Shown here: positions 1 to 9,190 of the stretch, piece after piece | Position numbering within the stretch: the stretch's first letter is position 1 | Layout of the letters: each line of letters starts with the position of its first letter | Assembly: GCA_034189035.1 (NCBI GenBank) | Contig: JAXHVA010000081.1 | Location: 1 to 18,895, forward strand | Length of the DNA: 18,895 nt | Direction of reading: 5' to 3' | Source: JAUXFK01 sp034189035 | GTDB lineage: Bacteria > Desulfobacterota > UBA8473 | Position numbers and translations under genes: made by a program | Notes under the pieces: model-generated | Databases searched by the model: none | What the model saw: only the letters and a program-made list of their open reading frames with translations | Told to the model about the DNA's origin: nothing

Positions 1-250
1 CCTATATGCGGCAAACGTCTTGTGGTTTCCAGGATTCTCTCTGCCCTCACTGCTTCAGAGTACTCAGAGAATCCACCCGTTTTGCAGGCTTTTTATGATG
101 CAGCAGGATAGAACGACCGAAGCAAGACGGCAGCAGAAAAGAAGGGGCTCGTATTGCCTGAAACTTTCAAAGACCCCGCTCGACAAATATTTTGGCACAA
201 CAAATCTAAATTCTCGCAGTGACAGCCTGGCGCAAACTCCATAGAAACAG
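1..250 (+). pseudogene. Possible C-terminal remnant of a DDE-type transposase
   Basis: Read from base 1, the + strand gives PICGKRLVVSRILSALTASE and then about 16 more residues before a TAG at 112-114; the same frame stays open after that TAG to about 215. The ICGKRL string followed by a leucine-rich stretch resembles the segment after the catalytic core in some integrase-type IS transposases, which is the only reason for the call. There is no start codon because the window edge cuts it. The resemblance is from memory and short. An alternative is that these bases are ordinary non-coding DNA. The inverted repeat at 308-413 would fit an IS end nearby. Confidence 0.22.
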
Positions 251-307
251 AGCACCGAGTTTCAATAAACACACCGCGTTGAACCCTCGGGTCTGTTCAA
301 CAAGCCG

Positions 308-413
308 TTTAAGTCGGGTATTTTCTGTCCCCAAAATTGCAATAAGCATTATTTACCCGTGAATACATCATTTTATCACCGGCAATTATTGGGCCAGAAA
401 ATACCGCTTAACT
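308..413. repeat. Imperfect inverted repeat, about 33-bp arms
   Basis: The arm at 308-340 and the reverse complement of 381-413 share the central block GGTATTTTCTG, with flanking matches TTAAG, CCC and AATTGC allowing small gaps. About 40 bp separate the arms. This could be paired ends of small or decayed mobile elements, or one large hairpin. It lies between the possible transposase remnant and the TPR gene. I saw no obvious target-site duplication. Confidence 0.5.
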
Positions 414-550
414 AAATGGATAACCGCTAGCAAGCTTTGATGGCAAAAGTTCTTCTCATTCCTTTATCTTGAATGAAATCAATTAGTTATGGGATGGACA
501 CTTACTCATCAGTATCCTTTTTACTAAAGAGAGATGGTAGTGGTGATCGG

Positions 551-1006
551 ATGATACGTGAGGATTACGAATACATAAAGGCAAAACTGAGAAGAGTGAG
601 GGATCTGAAGGGGAAAAAGAAGCTGAAGCAAGCCATAGAAGAACTGGTAAAGGTCATGGACGATTTTCCAAATGAATCCTTTATTATGACGGAGTATGCT
701 GACTGTTTGCGTCTCAATGGAAATTTGGATGAAGCAAAGACCCTGGCAGTGGATGCACTGGAAAGGGCACCGGACAATCAGAAAGGACATATGGTTCTTG
801 GAAACATCTATCTGGAAGAAAGATCGTATGAAAGGGCTCTTGATCATTTTGAAACCGCAGCGCGTATAAAAAGAACAGGTTACGTTATATTGAGGATTAT
901 CAGGGCACTGATCGACCTGGAGAGGTTTGACGATGCTAAAGACCTGATACGAGAAGAGTTGATAGGAAGTCCTAACAATCCTGTAATCTTGAAGTACAAG
1001 GCCTAG
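551..1006 (+). pseudogene. TPR-repeat protein, N-terminal part (gene broken by TAG)
   Basis: This is the first half of a tetratricopeptide-repeat protein. TPR-like helix pairs are visible, for example the stretch with LRLNGNLDEAKTLAVDALER and the next with GNIYLEERSYERALDHFETA, each ending in a proline-containing turn. The frame is open back to 473, but neither ATG at 473 or 494 has a Shine-Dalgarno site, and the protein-like sequence begins at MIREDYEYIK (ATG at 551, weak GGTGAT upstream). The frame ends at TAG 1004-1006, yet the same frame continues with another TPR helix (VLVKEGSYKEAVEIL). That makes the TAG a nonsense mutation, not the natural end. No signal peptide or membrane segment is seen, so the protein was cytoplasmic. 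TPRs bind proteins; the partner was presumably the ATPase encoded just downstream (inference). Confidence 0.7.
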
Positions 1007-1556
1007 GTGCTGGTAAAGGAGGGTTCATACAAGGAGGCTGTAGAAATTCTACAAAAAGATATATGAAATGCATCCTGATGATGATTTCGCTTACAAAGAA
1101 CTTCTGAGGTTGAAGTTCATGGACAGAGAGCCTGCTGATATCTTAAGGGAGATCAAGGGGATCCTCAGGGTCTCAAAGGCAGCTGATAATCCTCATCTTC
1201 ACTGTGAGCTTGGGTTGAACCTGAAAAGAGCGGGAAAATATAAAGAAGCCATAGCCGAGTTTCAAAACGCCCTTGTCCTTTGTCCTGAAAAAAATTTCAT
1301 TCTCACTCACCTTGGATTTTGTTATGCAAAACTTCAGATGTTCAAAGAGGTTGTGGAGACCCTTTCAAACCCATTCATAGAGAACCCGAAGGACGTCTAT
1401 GTCAAATCATCCCTTATGGCCGCAGTGAAGAAAGGGAAAGAATGGGAGGAGTTCATAAGAATTCTCAAGAAGGCCGTGGAGAAGCACCCTCATGAAAAAT
1501 CTCTTTGGGGACTGATGAAAAAGTCGGAAAAGGAGATAGAAGAAGGGAAAGAGTAA
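1007..1556 (+). pseudogene. TPR-repeat protein, C-terminal part
   Basis: This continues the TPR gene after the TAG at 1004-1006. About 16 codons on, a frameshift occurs in the A5 run at 1053-1057: removing one A joins EAVEILQK to IYEMHPDDDFAY with no gap. The remainder, readable from an ATG at 1068, has at least two more TPR-like units (for example LKRAGKYKEAIAEFQNAL and CYAKLQMFKEVVETL) and a lysine/glutamate-rich tail. Its stop TAA at 1554-1556 shares its last base with the ATG of the ATPase (TAATG), which indicates translational coupling. The repaired gene from 551 would encode about 334 residues. An isolated fragment from 1068 might be expressed, but nothing supports it. Confidence 0.72.
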
Positions 1557-2647
1557 TGGAATTGTTACAGGACATCATCGATGTTCCCCAGGTGAAGATT
1601 GTAATTCAGCTTTCAGATAGTCAGGATCAGGGCTTGCGAGAGAGACTCACTGAAGATTTTGTCCTCACATCAGAGGTCTACTCACATTTGAAGGCTATCT
1701 TACATATGATAAAGGACATGGAGGGGGCGGGTATTTTCCTGGAGGGGAATTTCGGGTCAGGCAAGTCTCATTTTCTCATAGTGATGAGCCTTATTTTCAA
1801 TTACAAAGAGGCGTGGCAAGCACTTCTCATCCAGGAACCCGAATTAACTCAAATGTACGAAACCCTCTCTCAAAAGGCGTATCTGACTGTAGAGATATCC
1901 CTGGTTGAATACAGCAGTAAGCGTCGACTCGAAGAGATCGTCTCAAAATCCATTGCTGAAGCCTGTTTCAACTATGACCCTCCTCTGTTCAATGACACAG
2001 AGAGCCTTCCTGAAAGAAAGACATTCTTTAAAAGATTGAGAAAGAGATTACGTGCGGATGGAGTCTCAGGCGTCTTCCTTCTCATCGACGAGTTGTCGGA
2101 GTTTCTCAGATCAAAACCTGACAGCAGAAGCTTCAATGAAGATATACGATTTATTCAATACCTAGGTGAGAAGGCCTCATCATTTCCCATGTGGATTGTG
2201 GCTACTCTCCAGGAGAGCATTGAGGATAAGGGACAGACCACACAGGAGGCATTCAACAAGATCAAGGACCGTTATCCCCTTAGGCTTTTTCTTACAGGAA
2301 CCCATATCGAGCAATTGATATCGAAAAGGCTTATCAGGATAAAGAAGAAAAAGAGGGAGATTGTACCAGGACTTTTCAGTACATTAAAGGCTTCTTTCCC
2401 GTATCTGTCTGTGAATGAAGAACAGTTTATCTCCCTGTATCCGATCCACCCTGCCACCGTATCGTTTCTTGACAATTTGAAATCCCTCTTTTCCCAGCAT
2501 AGGGGGGTCGTTGATTTCATCCATTTTCAACTTGCAGGAGATCCGAGCAGGGATATAGAGAGGATGTGTCAACTCCCCTATGATTCCCTTTTGACCCTGG
2601 ATAGGATATTCGATCACTTCAGGGTCAGGATAAAGGAGAGGGTATAA
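1556..2647 (+). pseudogene. BrxC/PglY-like (DUF6079-type) P-loop ATPase, N-terminal ATPase domain
   Basis: This is the AAA-type nucleotide-binding domain of a large ATPase. The start is the ATG at 1556 (MELLQDIIDV), overlapping the TPR stop by one base, with AGAAGGGA upstream as a ribosome site. Walker A is GNFGSGKS at residues 64-71. Walker B is VFLLIDEL near residues 173-180, followed by SEFLRSK, and PMWIVATLQE near 211-220 fits a sensor-like strand. IDELSEFLRSK and the ATLQE strand are typical, as I know the family, of BrxC/PglY and DUF6079 proteins of BREX-type defence, usually about 1,200 residues long. The TAA at 2645-2647 is a nonsense codon: the same frame continues at once as LNPFAEVVYKYYEDG. 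A GAA-to-TAA change would explain it. Confidence 0.78.
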
Positions 2648-3754
2648 CTCAATCCTTTTGCAGAAGTCGTTTATAAGTATTATGAAGACGGGATGAACAG
2701 TATATTCGATGATGAAACCGACAGGAACATCGCTTTTAGGATATTGAAGGTCCTTATCCTCATGGCAATCTCCCCTGTAAAGAAAAGGTTGGTCGCCAAG
2801 GACATTGCACAGATGCTCCTTTACAGGATAACGGAACTGGAATCGTCCATAAACTACCAGTACATTCGGGACATTCTGGAAAGGCTCCACAAAGAGGGTG
2901 CCTATATATCCATGGATAAGGGAATCACCCCCCTTGAAGATCATTTTCATATAAGCTTGGAAGCCGATATCAGCCTCCTTGTGAAATGAGCAACGGAATA
3001 TCAGGTTGGTTCCTTCTTTGAAGACGATGTGAGGCTTTTTTCAAGATTCAAGGCACTTCTCGACGATCCCCCGCCTCCCATTGAAAGAATATGAGGTTTC
3101 TGTTAAGACAAAGGTGGGGTTTTTATGGGAGTTTACATAGAGGGAAGGTATATTCCTTCTGGAGCAGATTGACAGGATCACGCCCGAACACGTGGATGAT
3201 ATGATTCTTAAACTCGATGAGCGTGAGGCTGATTTTGCCGTCATCATGGGGACGACCCACCGCCTCAATAAACAGAGAGACCACCTCCATCAGGTTATTT
3301 TGCCCCATCTCAAAGAGAGGAATGCCTTTTATATCAGGTTTTGGCTTCCCCATGCCATTGAGCAGGATCCACTCAAAGAGACCCTTGCTCACCTTCTGTT
3401 GCTGGCGAAATACAGAGATGATACAACAGAAAGGGGGAATGAAATAAGGAACTTCATCGAGGGCCTCCTCGTCAAAAGAGGTTGATCAAGGAAAACTTCA
3501 TGGATGCATAACACCAAGGAAGCCTCTTTTCCATATCCTCCGGTGATGAATCCATCGAGGAGTCCATGAAGTTTAAGGTCTTTCATGACTTCCTTTCTTC
3601 TATGGGTGAAGGCCTTTTGGAGGCGCATTATCCTGCGCATAGAGAAATAGCTCCGTATACCTCCTCTGCTACAAAAGACCAGTTTCAGGAGGTGGTTGAA
3701 GACCTGTTAAAGAAGGGAGAGATCGTCATACAGAAGGGACTCGCCACGGTTTAA
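2648..3754 (+). pseudogene. BrxC/PglY-like ATPase, middle part, heavily broken
   Basis: This follows the ATPase domain and pieces together from three frames. Frame 2 runs 2648-2986, including an ATG at 2693 that is probably internal, is stopped by TGA 2987-2989 and continues to about 3067. One extra C in the C5 run at 3068-3072 shifts it to frame 3 (LPLKEYEVSVKTKVGF). TAG 3138-3140 interrupts that, then IDRITPEHVDDMILKLDERE and more follow to 3476. One A missing from the run at 3474-3477 returns it to frame 2 (KRLIKENFMDA), stopped by TAA 3509-3511. The last stretch ends where one T is missing near 3750-3752, giving the TAA at 3752-3754 just before the next segment. After these repairs the sequence is continuous, mainly helical and without gaps, so it is one gene, not several small ones. 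Confidence 0.72.
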
Positions 3755-5283
3755 AGAGGGTTATTGAAGGATTCCTTGTTCCCATGAAGGTGGTAAAGAG
3801 CACACCCAGGGGGTTTCAGATGTGGGTCGACTTAAAGAGAAGCATCCTAGTGGAGAGATTCCTTGATCTGGTCCAGGTTTCCTTTGGGGATAGCAAGTCT
3901 TCTCTGGAAGGGCTTTATTGGAACTTGAGAAAGGGAGATTTCGGACTATCTCGGCCTCAGTTTGAATTGTTGACCCTTGTATTGATCTTCTCCGGTCATA
4001 TCATTTCCTATTCAAAAGGGAAGAGAAAGAATCCGGATGAGATCAGCATGTATACCCTCAAGAATATCGATGAGGTGGCAAAAGGAGAGGTACTGTCCGG
4101 GGAATTGCAAAAAGGGCTTTTTTCTCTTCCATTTATTTCGGTTAAGTACAAAAATAAGGAATTGAACTTACTGACACAGAAGGATCTGTGGAAGGAGCTT
4201 CTGGAGATACGAGGGCAAATCACAAGAGATCTAGAAAACCTTCGTGAAAAGATATTCAGAGCATCAGAGTATAAGGCTTTGGCAGGGTTTGATCTCGGGG
4301 AATTGGGGAGAAACATTGATAGATTGGGACTCCTCTTTGACGAGGTAAAGGTTTCGTATAACCCTAAGGAGGGCATTGAGAGATTTCTCAATGAAAGCAA
4401 GAATCATCCTTTTCTGGACAAGAGTTTCTCGAGGTTTGAAGCGGCGAAAAGGTTCTTTGCAGAAGACCTTGACCGATACTTGTTTATCAGTAGCTACGTG
4501 GATCACCCGGGCTTGAATGTGCCTGAAGGAGAAGCATACGAAACCATAGAGACCCGTCTTGCAGATATAAAGACCTGTCTCAAATCCAGTGCTCCTTACC
4601 TTGAAAAAGGGTATATGGAAAACTTCAACGCGCTTTTCGACCATTTCCTTCAGGAATATACCCTTCTCTATCAAAGAGAACACAAACTGGTCAGCTCTTC
4701 GGAGGGCTTTTTCTCATACGACAGGGTCAAGGATTCATTGAGATACAAGATTCTTTCTTGCTTTTCAAAGATAGAATACATCTCTATACAGAATGACAGG
4801 GTAAAAGTGGACAGGGCACTGGCGGGTGTTTCTTCCACAAGATGCCCGGATTTTTCCATGGAAACACTTCGTCATAAGCCGGTATGCCGATGTGGGTTTC
4901 GACTTGGAAAGAAGCCGGAATTCCCGGGGATTCAAACCATTGAATCCACACTAGACAAGGGGATCAAAGAGTACCTTACTTCATTCCAGGAAGCAGAAAT
5001 CAGGGAACGATTTCTCTCCTACAAGGCAGGTTTAAATGAGGTGGGTAAGAAGGGCATAGCAGATAAGATACAGGACCTCATGGACTTCGACAGATCGCTT
5101 ATGGAAAAAGACCCTGAAATCTCCCTCAAGGTATTGTACAGGCTTTTGGACAACGATGTGATCAGGTCGATCAATGATGCCTTTTCAGGAAAGGTTGTAA
5201 TGGTATTGCGAGATTTAGACGAATTCTATGAGAATACTGTGGACAGGAGTTTCCCAAAGGAAAGACTTTTAAACATCTTTTAG
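3755..5283 (+). pseudogene. BrxC/PglY-like ATPase, C-terminal part
   Basis: This is the longest intact piece of the ATPase, about 510 codons. It joins the previous segment through KRVIEGFLVPMKVVKSTPRG; the ATG at 3784 lies inside the protein and has no ribosome site. The sequence is mostly charged helix, with likely coiled coil around residues 140-165 from that ATG. A small cysteine group near residues 354-370 (C-x13-C-x-C, with RCPDFSMETL and VCRCGF) resembles the degenerate zinc-ribbon-like motif near the C-terminus of PglY/DUF6079 proteins, as I remember the family. The frame ends at TAG 5281-5283, but protein-like sequence (EWLQGGEDLKGETYIKIIG) follows in the same frame and leads into the PglZ domain. 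The TAG is therefore either a nonsense mutation or a short-lived natural end. Confidence 0.72.
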
Positions 5284-6825
5284 GAATGGCTGCAAGGCGG
5301 GGAGGATCTCAAGGGGGAGACCTACATAAAGATCATCGGCTCAAGGAAAGGATTCTCAAGCTCTTTGCCTCATGCTTCCATGTTTGGTCTGCGTTCCGAA
5401 GTACTTGAAGAGAGGTATCCAGAGCTTATAGGTCTAAGTAAAAGACTCGGAAATGAGGACTTTAACATGGTTGTCTTTTTCTGTTTATGGGCAAGAAATC
5501 ACCATATTGAAAAAGGGGATGCTCAGCGACTCCTCAGTGAAATTGCAGGAAGTCATACAGAGGAAATAGCGTCCCAATGGAAACCGCTCGTATCGGCAGC
5601 GGAATATGTGTCATCAAACAAGAAGGAAGAGGTTGATAGCCTCATGGAGCAGGCGGAGATATCCCTTAAGGAAAAAGGCTTGGGCAATACCCTCTTTGAT
5701 ACGCTCAAAAAAAGTGGGACACTTTTGGATTATCTCAGGGTGATTGAAGCAGAAGAAGTATTTTTCTTTCCCACACTGCGAGCTTTTAAAAATTGTATGA
5801 AGAAGGTGGAGCAGGGTGTTTCAAGAATCGATGTGAAGACCGCTGAACAGGTGATCCTAAGTCAAAGGGAGTCAGGTGGCTCCAAGAGGATGAAAAAAGA
5901 CAGTATCCTGCGCACCTTGATGCATGCAATCAGCCTGGAGACAACCCTTCACAACCTTTCCCATGATCGACCTGAAAGAGAAAGCGCTCTGTTCTGGGAG
6001 CATACCTATCTCTCTTCCCTATGGAGTTTATACTATGACTATTACTATGTGAATGACTCCCTCAATCAACTTGGACTTCTCGATGAGATTCACTTTCACA
6101 AGAAGAAGAGTGCCCTGGATACCCTTTCAAAGACTTGGGCAATGGCTTTTCAAGAATTCTATCTGCGTACAATGGAAAATATGGAGCAAAACAAAAGGAA
6201 GAAACTGCCCATGCGCATCAATGATGTTCCCAATGCTTTGTTCCAGAGATTTAAAAAGGCATCAGGCAAGGATGCGGGCTATTTCATCCTGCTTGACGGA
6301 ATGCGATGGGATCTCTGGGAGTACATCAAAGAGAACACCTTTTTTGCCCAGTCTTTGAACTACAGGATATTGGAGGAGATCTCCCTGTGGGCGCTTCATC
6401 CCACAACAACAAAGGTGCAGATCATTTCCCTTTTGGATTCAGCCATTCAATTGGATATGGTCGCTGATATTGAAGCCTCTTACACTACCATCAAGGGTGC
6501 GGAATCTTCTCTTACTGATGCCTTTCAAGAGGTAGAACTGGGAAACAGCATCAAGATCGTGAAGTTCGGTTTCATAGACAACAAAGTACACCAATCAAAG
6601 GACGATCTCATCACCCTTTTCAGGGAGATATGCGTCAATATAAAGGTCTCTGTAAAAAACTACATGGACAGACTTCCGAAGGGTTCCCTCATCTTTCTCT
6701 TCTCAGACCATGGTTTCGTGGAAAAGATGCAATTTAAAGGTCACAAAGACGAGCCAAGGTACCTCCATGGAGGTGCGAGTCCATGGGAGGTGATTGTCCC
6801 TTTTGTGGCGATGTTGAAGATATAG
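5284..6825 (+). pseudogene. pglZ: PglZ-type alkaline-phosphatase-fold domain, in frame with the ATPase
   Basis: This is a PglZ domain, the alkaline-phosphatase-superfamily component shared by BREX and Pgl defence systems. Counting from a TTG at 5365, the helical N-terminal half runs to about residue 300. The metal-binding core follows: YFILLDGMRWDLWEY near 306-320, the putative nucleophile region HPTTTK at 345-350, FLFSDHGF near 445-451 and RYLHGGASPWEVIVP near 465-479. All of these are standard PglZ landmarks and appear intact. At about 490 residues it is shorter than typical free-standing PglZ proteins. No Shine-Dalgarno site precedes the ATG at 5380 or the TTG at 5365, and the frame is open back to the ATPase TAG at 5281. 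I therefore favour an ancestral ATPase-PglZ fusion. If translated separately it might still be a functional 480-residue protein. Confidence 0.8.
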
Positions 6826-6861
6826 GAGGTACTATTCGATTTTAATGAGAGGCTGATTTAA
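6825..6861 (+). other. Orphan ribosome site and truncated reading frame after PglZ
   Basis: AGGAGG overlaps the end of the PglZ gene at 6824-6829 and is followed by bases that read VLFDFNERLI before TAA at 6859-6861. This looks like the first codons of a lost downstream gene, cut where the convergent sulfatase gene ends. It is ten codons with no ATG, so chance is quite possible. Confidence 0.2.
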
Positions 6862-8807
6862 CGTATATATCCAAGTGTCTTCAATTTTCTGAGCATATCT
6901 TCTGAAGGCTTCTCCTGCTCTTGCTTGAAGGTTGCACGTCTGACATTCGCACTGTTACCAATGGCTTCTATTATATCTATTAATTCAGAGTCCCTGGCGG
7001 ATCCAACTGCCCACATGTTTTGCAGCTCTTTTGGGTCTTTTGGTAGATCATAGAATTCCAACATATAGCCTTCTGTTCGGGGATCAATAAGCTTCTCTTT
7101 TATGGATTGAATCGCCTTTCCCTTTATGATCTGTGAATGTGGAAATTCGCTGTAAGCCGATCTATTCGAGTTCTTATCGCCTTCAATCAACTGCAGCAGC
7201 GAGATGCCCCTATAATTTCTATTTTGGTTAATACCAACGAGTTCGAGAATCGTCGGCAATATGTCTACAGTCCTGGCCAATCCTGTTATGGTTCTGCCTT
7301 GAGGTAATCTCCCTGGAGCGTGGAAGATAAGAGGAACATGCAATAATTCATTATAGAGAGAGTTGCCGTGTTCAAACAACCCATGCTCCCAGAAACCTTC
7401 GCCATGGTCAGACATAATGACGACAATGGAGTCATCGTAGAGCTTTAAACGGCGGATATCTTCAATAAAGCCCCCCACTACATTATCCGCAAGTTTAATC
7501 TCTCCGTCATACATGTTTATCACTGCTTTTCTGTTTTTCGAAACAATGCGAAATGCACCCCGTCCGAAATAGTCGTCATACGGTGATGATGGTAAGTATG
7601 GCTCATGAGGATACATCAAGTGTATATATGTAAACAGGCCTGTACCTGAGTGCCACCTGAGCAATTGATTCAGCTGTTTTAAAACATCATCGACTGGCGT
7701 GTCTCGGAAACTTATGAATGGTCTGCCTGTGTAAGACAGGTTTACGAATATATCGAAACCTTGACCAAACCGACCTGCATTGATGCCCGGATGATCAGAT
7801 GCTGCAATTGTGAAATACCCGTTAGCATGCAGGATCTCGGACAGCGTGTCAACCCCTGCTGGCATGACATCATGAATTGCCTCACTGTGGGGTTTTACTT
7901 CCCACACATCAGACGGGTAGAGACCTGTAAACAAAGCAAGGACTGATGGGTCAGTCCATGGAGTTGCAGAAATAGCTTTCATAAAGAGAATCCCTTCTTC
8001 TGCGAGTCTATCGATGTTCGGGCTTGTAGAGCGTTTATAACCATAGCAGCTGAGATGGTCTGCCCTGAGTGTATCGATCAAAATCAGAAATACATTTGGT
8101 CGATGCACAGATTTGGAGCGAACACTCAAAAACATGTCGCTCAAATAGACTTTAACCATGGCCTCAGGCTCACCTGTTGGTAACGAAGTAGGATCTCCCC
8201 AGGATACGCTGAATTGGAGATCTACATCCTTACCAGCAAATGAGGCCATATCAATTGTACTGTCTTTCCATCCTGTATGATCAGCTGGTAGTTTCACTCC
8301 AAGCATGGGATGTATCTCTCCTCCATACGATATCTGGACATCAAACTGTATCCCGCTGGTATTGGGAGATATTCCTTCTTGATTCAAGCCAATCCTGAGA
8401 AGACTGTCTTGAGGCATGAGAAGCCTATAAGAGAAACTGGAGGGAACCACCACCTCTATTGCCTGTCGAGTTTGTCCGTCTAGCATAACTGTAACCCTGT
8501 GCAAAGAAGAGGCTGAGTATGTTTGGGATTCCATGTCTATCAATCTAGTAGGCATATCCTTTCCAGCAGAAGATATGGATATCGGTGTTGCAGGTTCCTG
8601 TAAGGTTATTGGCTTGTACTCTTTGATATGGCTCTGGATTTTTTTCTTTTTAACAAGGGTAATCTTAGCCTTGTCCTTGACCTCGTATAGGAACCGCTTG
8701 GATTTTACAGGCTCCAGATAACAAAAGACCATACAAAGCAATGCTATCATGCTCAATGCAGCTATCATAAAAACAATAAACTTACGTAGCAATTGAATTA
8801 GCCTCAT
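6858..8807 (-). CDS. Membrane-anchored sulfatase-like hydrolase/transferase
   Basis: This is a sulfatase-fold protein of about 649 residues, probably anchored in the inner membrane and facing the periplasm. The start is ATG 8805-8807, preceded by AAAGG seven bases upstream; a TTG directly before it could also serve. A hydrophobic segment at residues about 10-30 is the signal anchor. A region of about 200 residues that I do not recognise (beta-rich, possibly a carbohydrate-binding-like sandwich) precedes the catalytic domain. That domain starts at FLILIDTLRADHLSCYGY near residue 240 and contains TPWTDPS near 282-288, HLMYPHEPY near 396-404 and MSDHGEGFWEHG near 465-476. The usual sulfatase Cys/Ser-x-Pro-x-Arg formylglycine motif is absent, so a Thr in TPWTDPS may be the nucleophile, as in phosphotransferase-like relatives. 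The substrate is unknown. It converges with PglZ 32 bp away, with no clear terminator between. Confidence 0.85.
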   Translation of the reverse strand: MRLIQLLRKFIVFMIAALSMIALLCMVFCYLEPVKSKRFLYEVKDKAKITLVKKKKIQSHIKEYKPITLQEPATPISISSAGKDMPTRLIDMESQTYSASSLHRVTVMLDGQTRQAIEVVVPSSFSYRLLMPQDSLLRIGLNQEGISPNTSGIQFDVQISYGGEIHPMLGVKLPADHTGWKDSTIDMASFAGKDVDLQFSVSWGDPTSLPTGEPEAMVKVYLSDMFLSVRSKSVHRPNVFLILIDTLRADHLSCYGYKRSTSPNIDRLAEEGILFMKAISATPWTDPSVLALFTGLYPSDVWEVKPHSEAIHDVMPAGVDTLSEILHANGYFTIAASDHPGINAGRFGQGFDIFVNLSYTGRPFISFRDTPVDDVLKQLNQLLRWHSGTGLFTYIHLMYPHEPYLPSSPYDDYFGRGAFRIVSKNRKAVINMYDGEIKLADNVVGGFIEDIRRLKLYDDSIVVIMSDHGEGFWEHGLFEHGNSLYNELLHVPLIFHAPGRLPQGRTITGLARTVDILPTILELVGINQNRNYRGISLLQLIEGDKNSNRSAYSEFPHSQIIKGKAIQSIKEKLIDPRTEGYMLEFYDLPKDPKELQNMWAVGSARDSELIDIIEAIGNSANVRRATFKQEQEKPSEDMLRKLKTLGYIR

Positions 8808-9190
8808 CAATCCCCCTTTGTTTCAATAATTTTTTTAAATCATCATGTAATTCCTTTATATATTACTTTTTCATTGACGGCAAGGACCTATTTTAATCAA
8901 GATAGAATCGATGCAAGGCAAGAGTGGAACAAAAGCATCAATCATTATTTTAATTGTACCCACCTTCGCAATGGCTTTGCGTGTGCCAAATGTGGAGACT
9001 GAGGTCATGAGTATCTTCTGATATATAGTGATCAATTCTGCCTTGACTTGAGTAATTCCTGGTAAATTCATATGACTCGTATATGATGTTAATTTGTCTT
9101 GATCTGTGGAAATCTGGTAATATGCTCTATTAATGCGAATCACTTCAATTCAATCGGAGTGAAGACAAGATAACCCCAGATAATAAAGAA
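8808..9190. other. Intergenic region between divergent sulfatase and DUF3795 genes
   Basis: This gap of about 380 bp is AT-rich near the sulfatase start, where the promoter should lie. A 90-codon minus-strand frame (8871-9143, GTG start) sits here. It has no ribosome site and no motif I know, though parts look protein-like. I do not call it a gene. GGAG at 9156-9159 lies in front of the likely true start region of the DUF3795 gene. Confidence 0.4.

Noticed and set aside
2272..2950. Long minus-strand open frames (82 and 188 codons) opposite the ATPase
   Set aside because: They lie antisense to clear ATPase sequence and encode no recognisable motif.
8871..9143. 90-codon minus-strand frame with a GTG start
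   Set aside because: It has no ribosome site and no recognised motif, and it is AT-rich. Kept only as a note in the intergenic entry.
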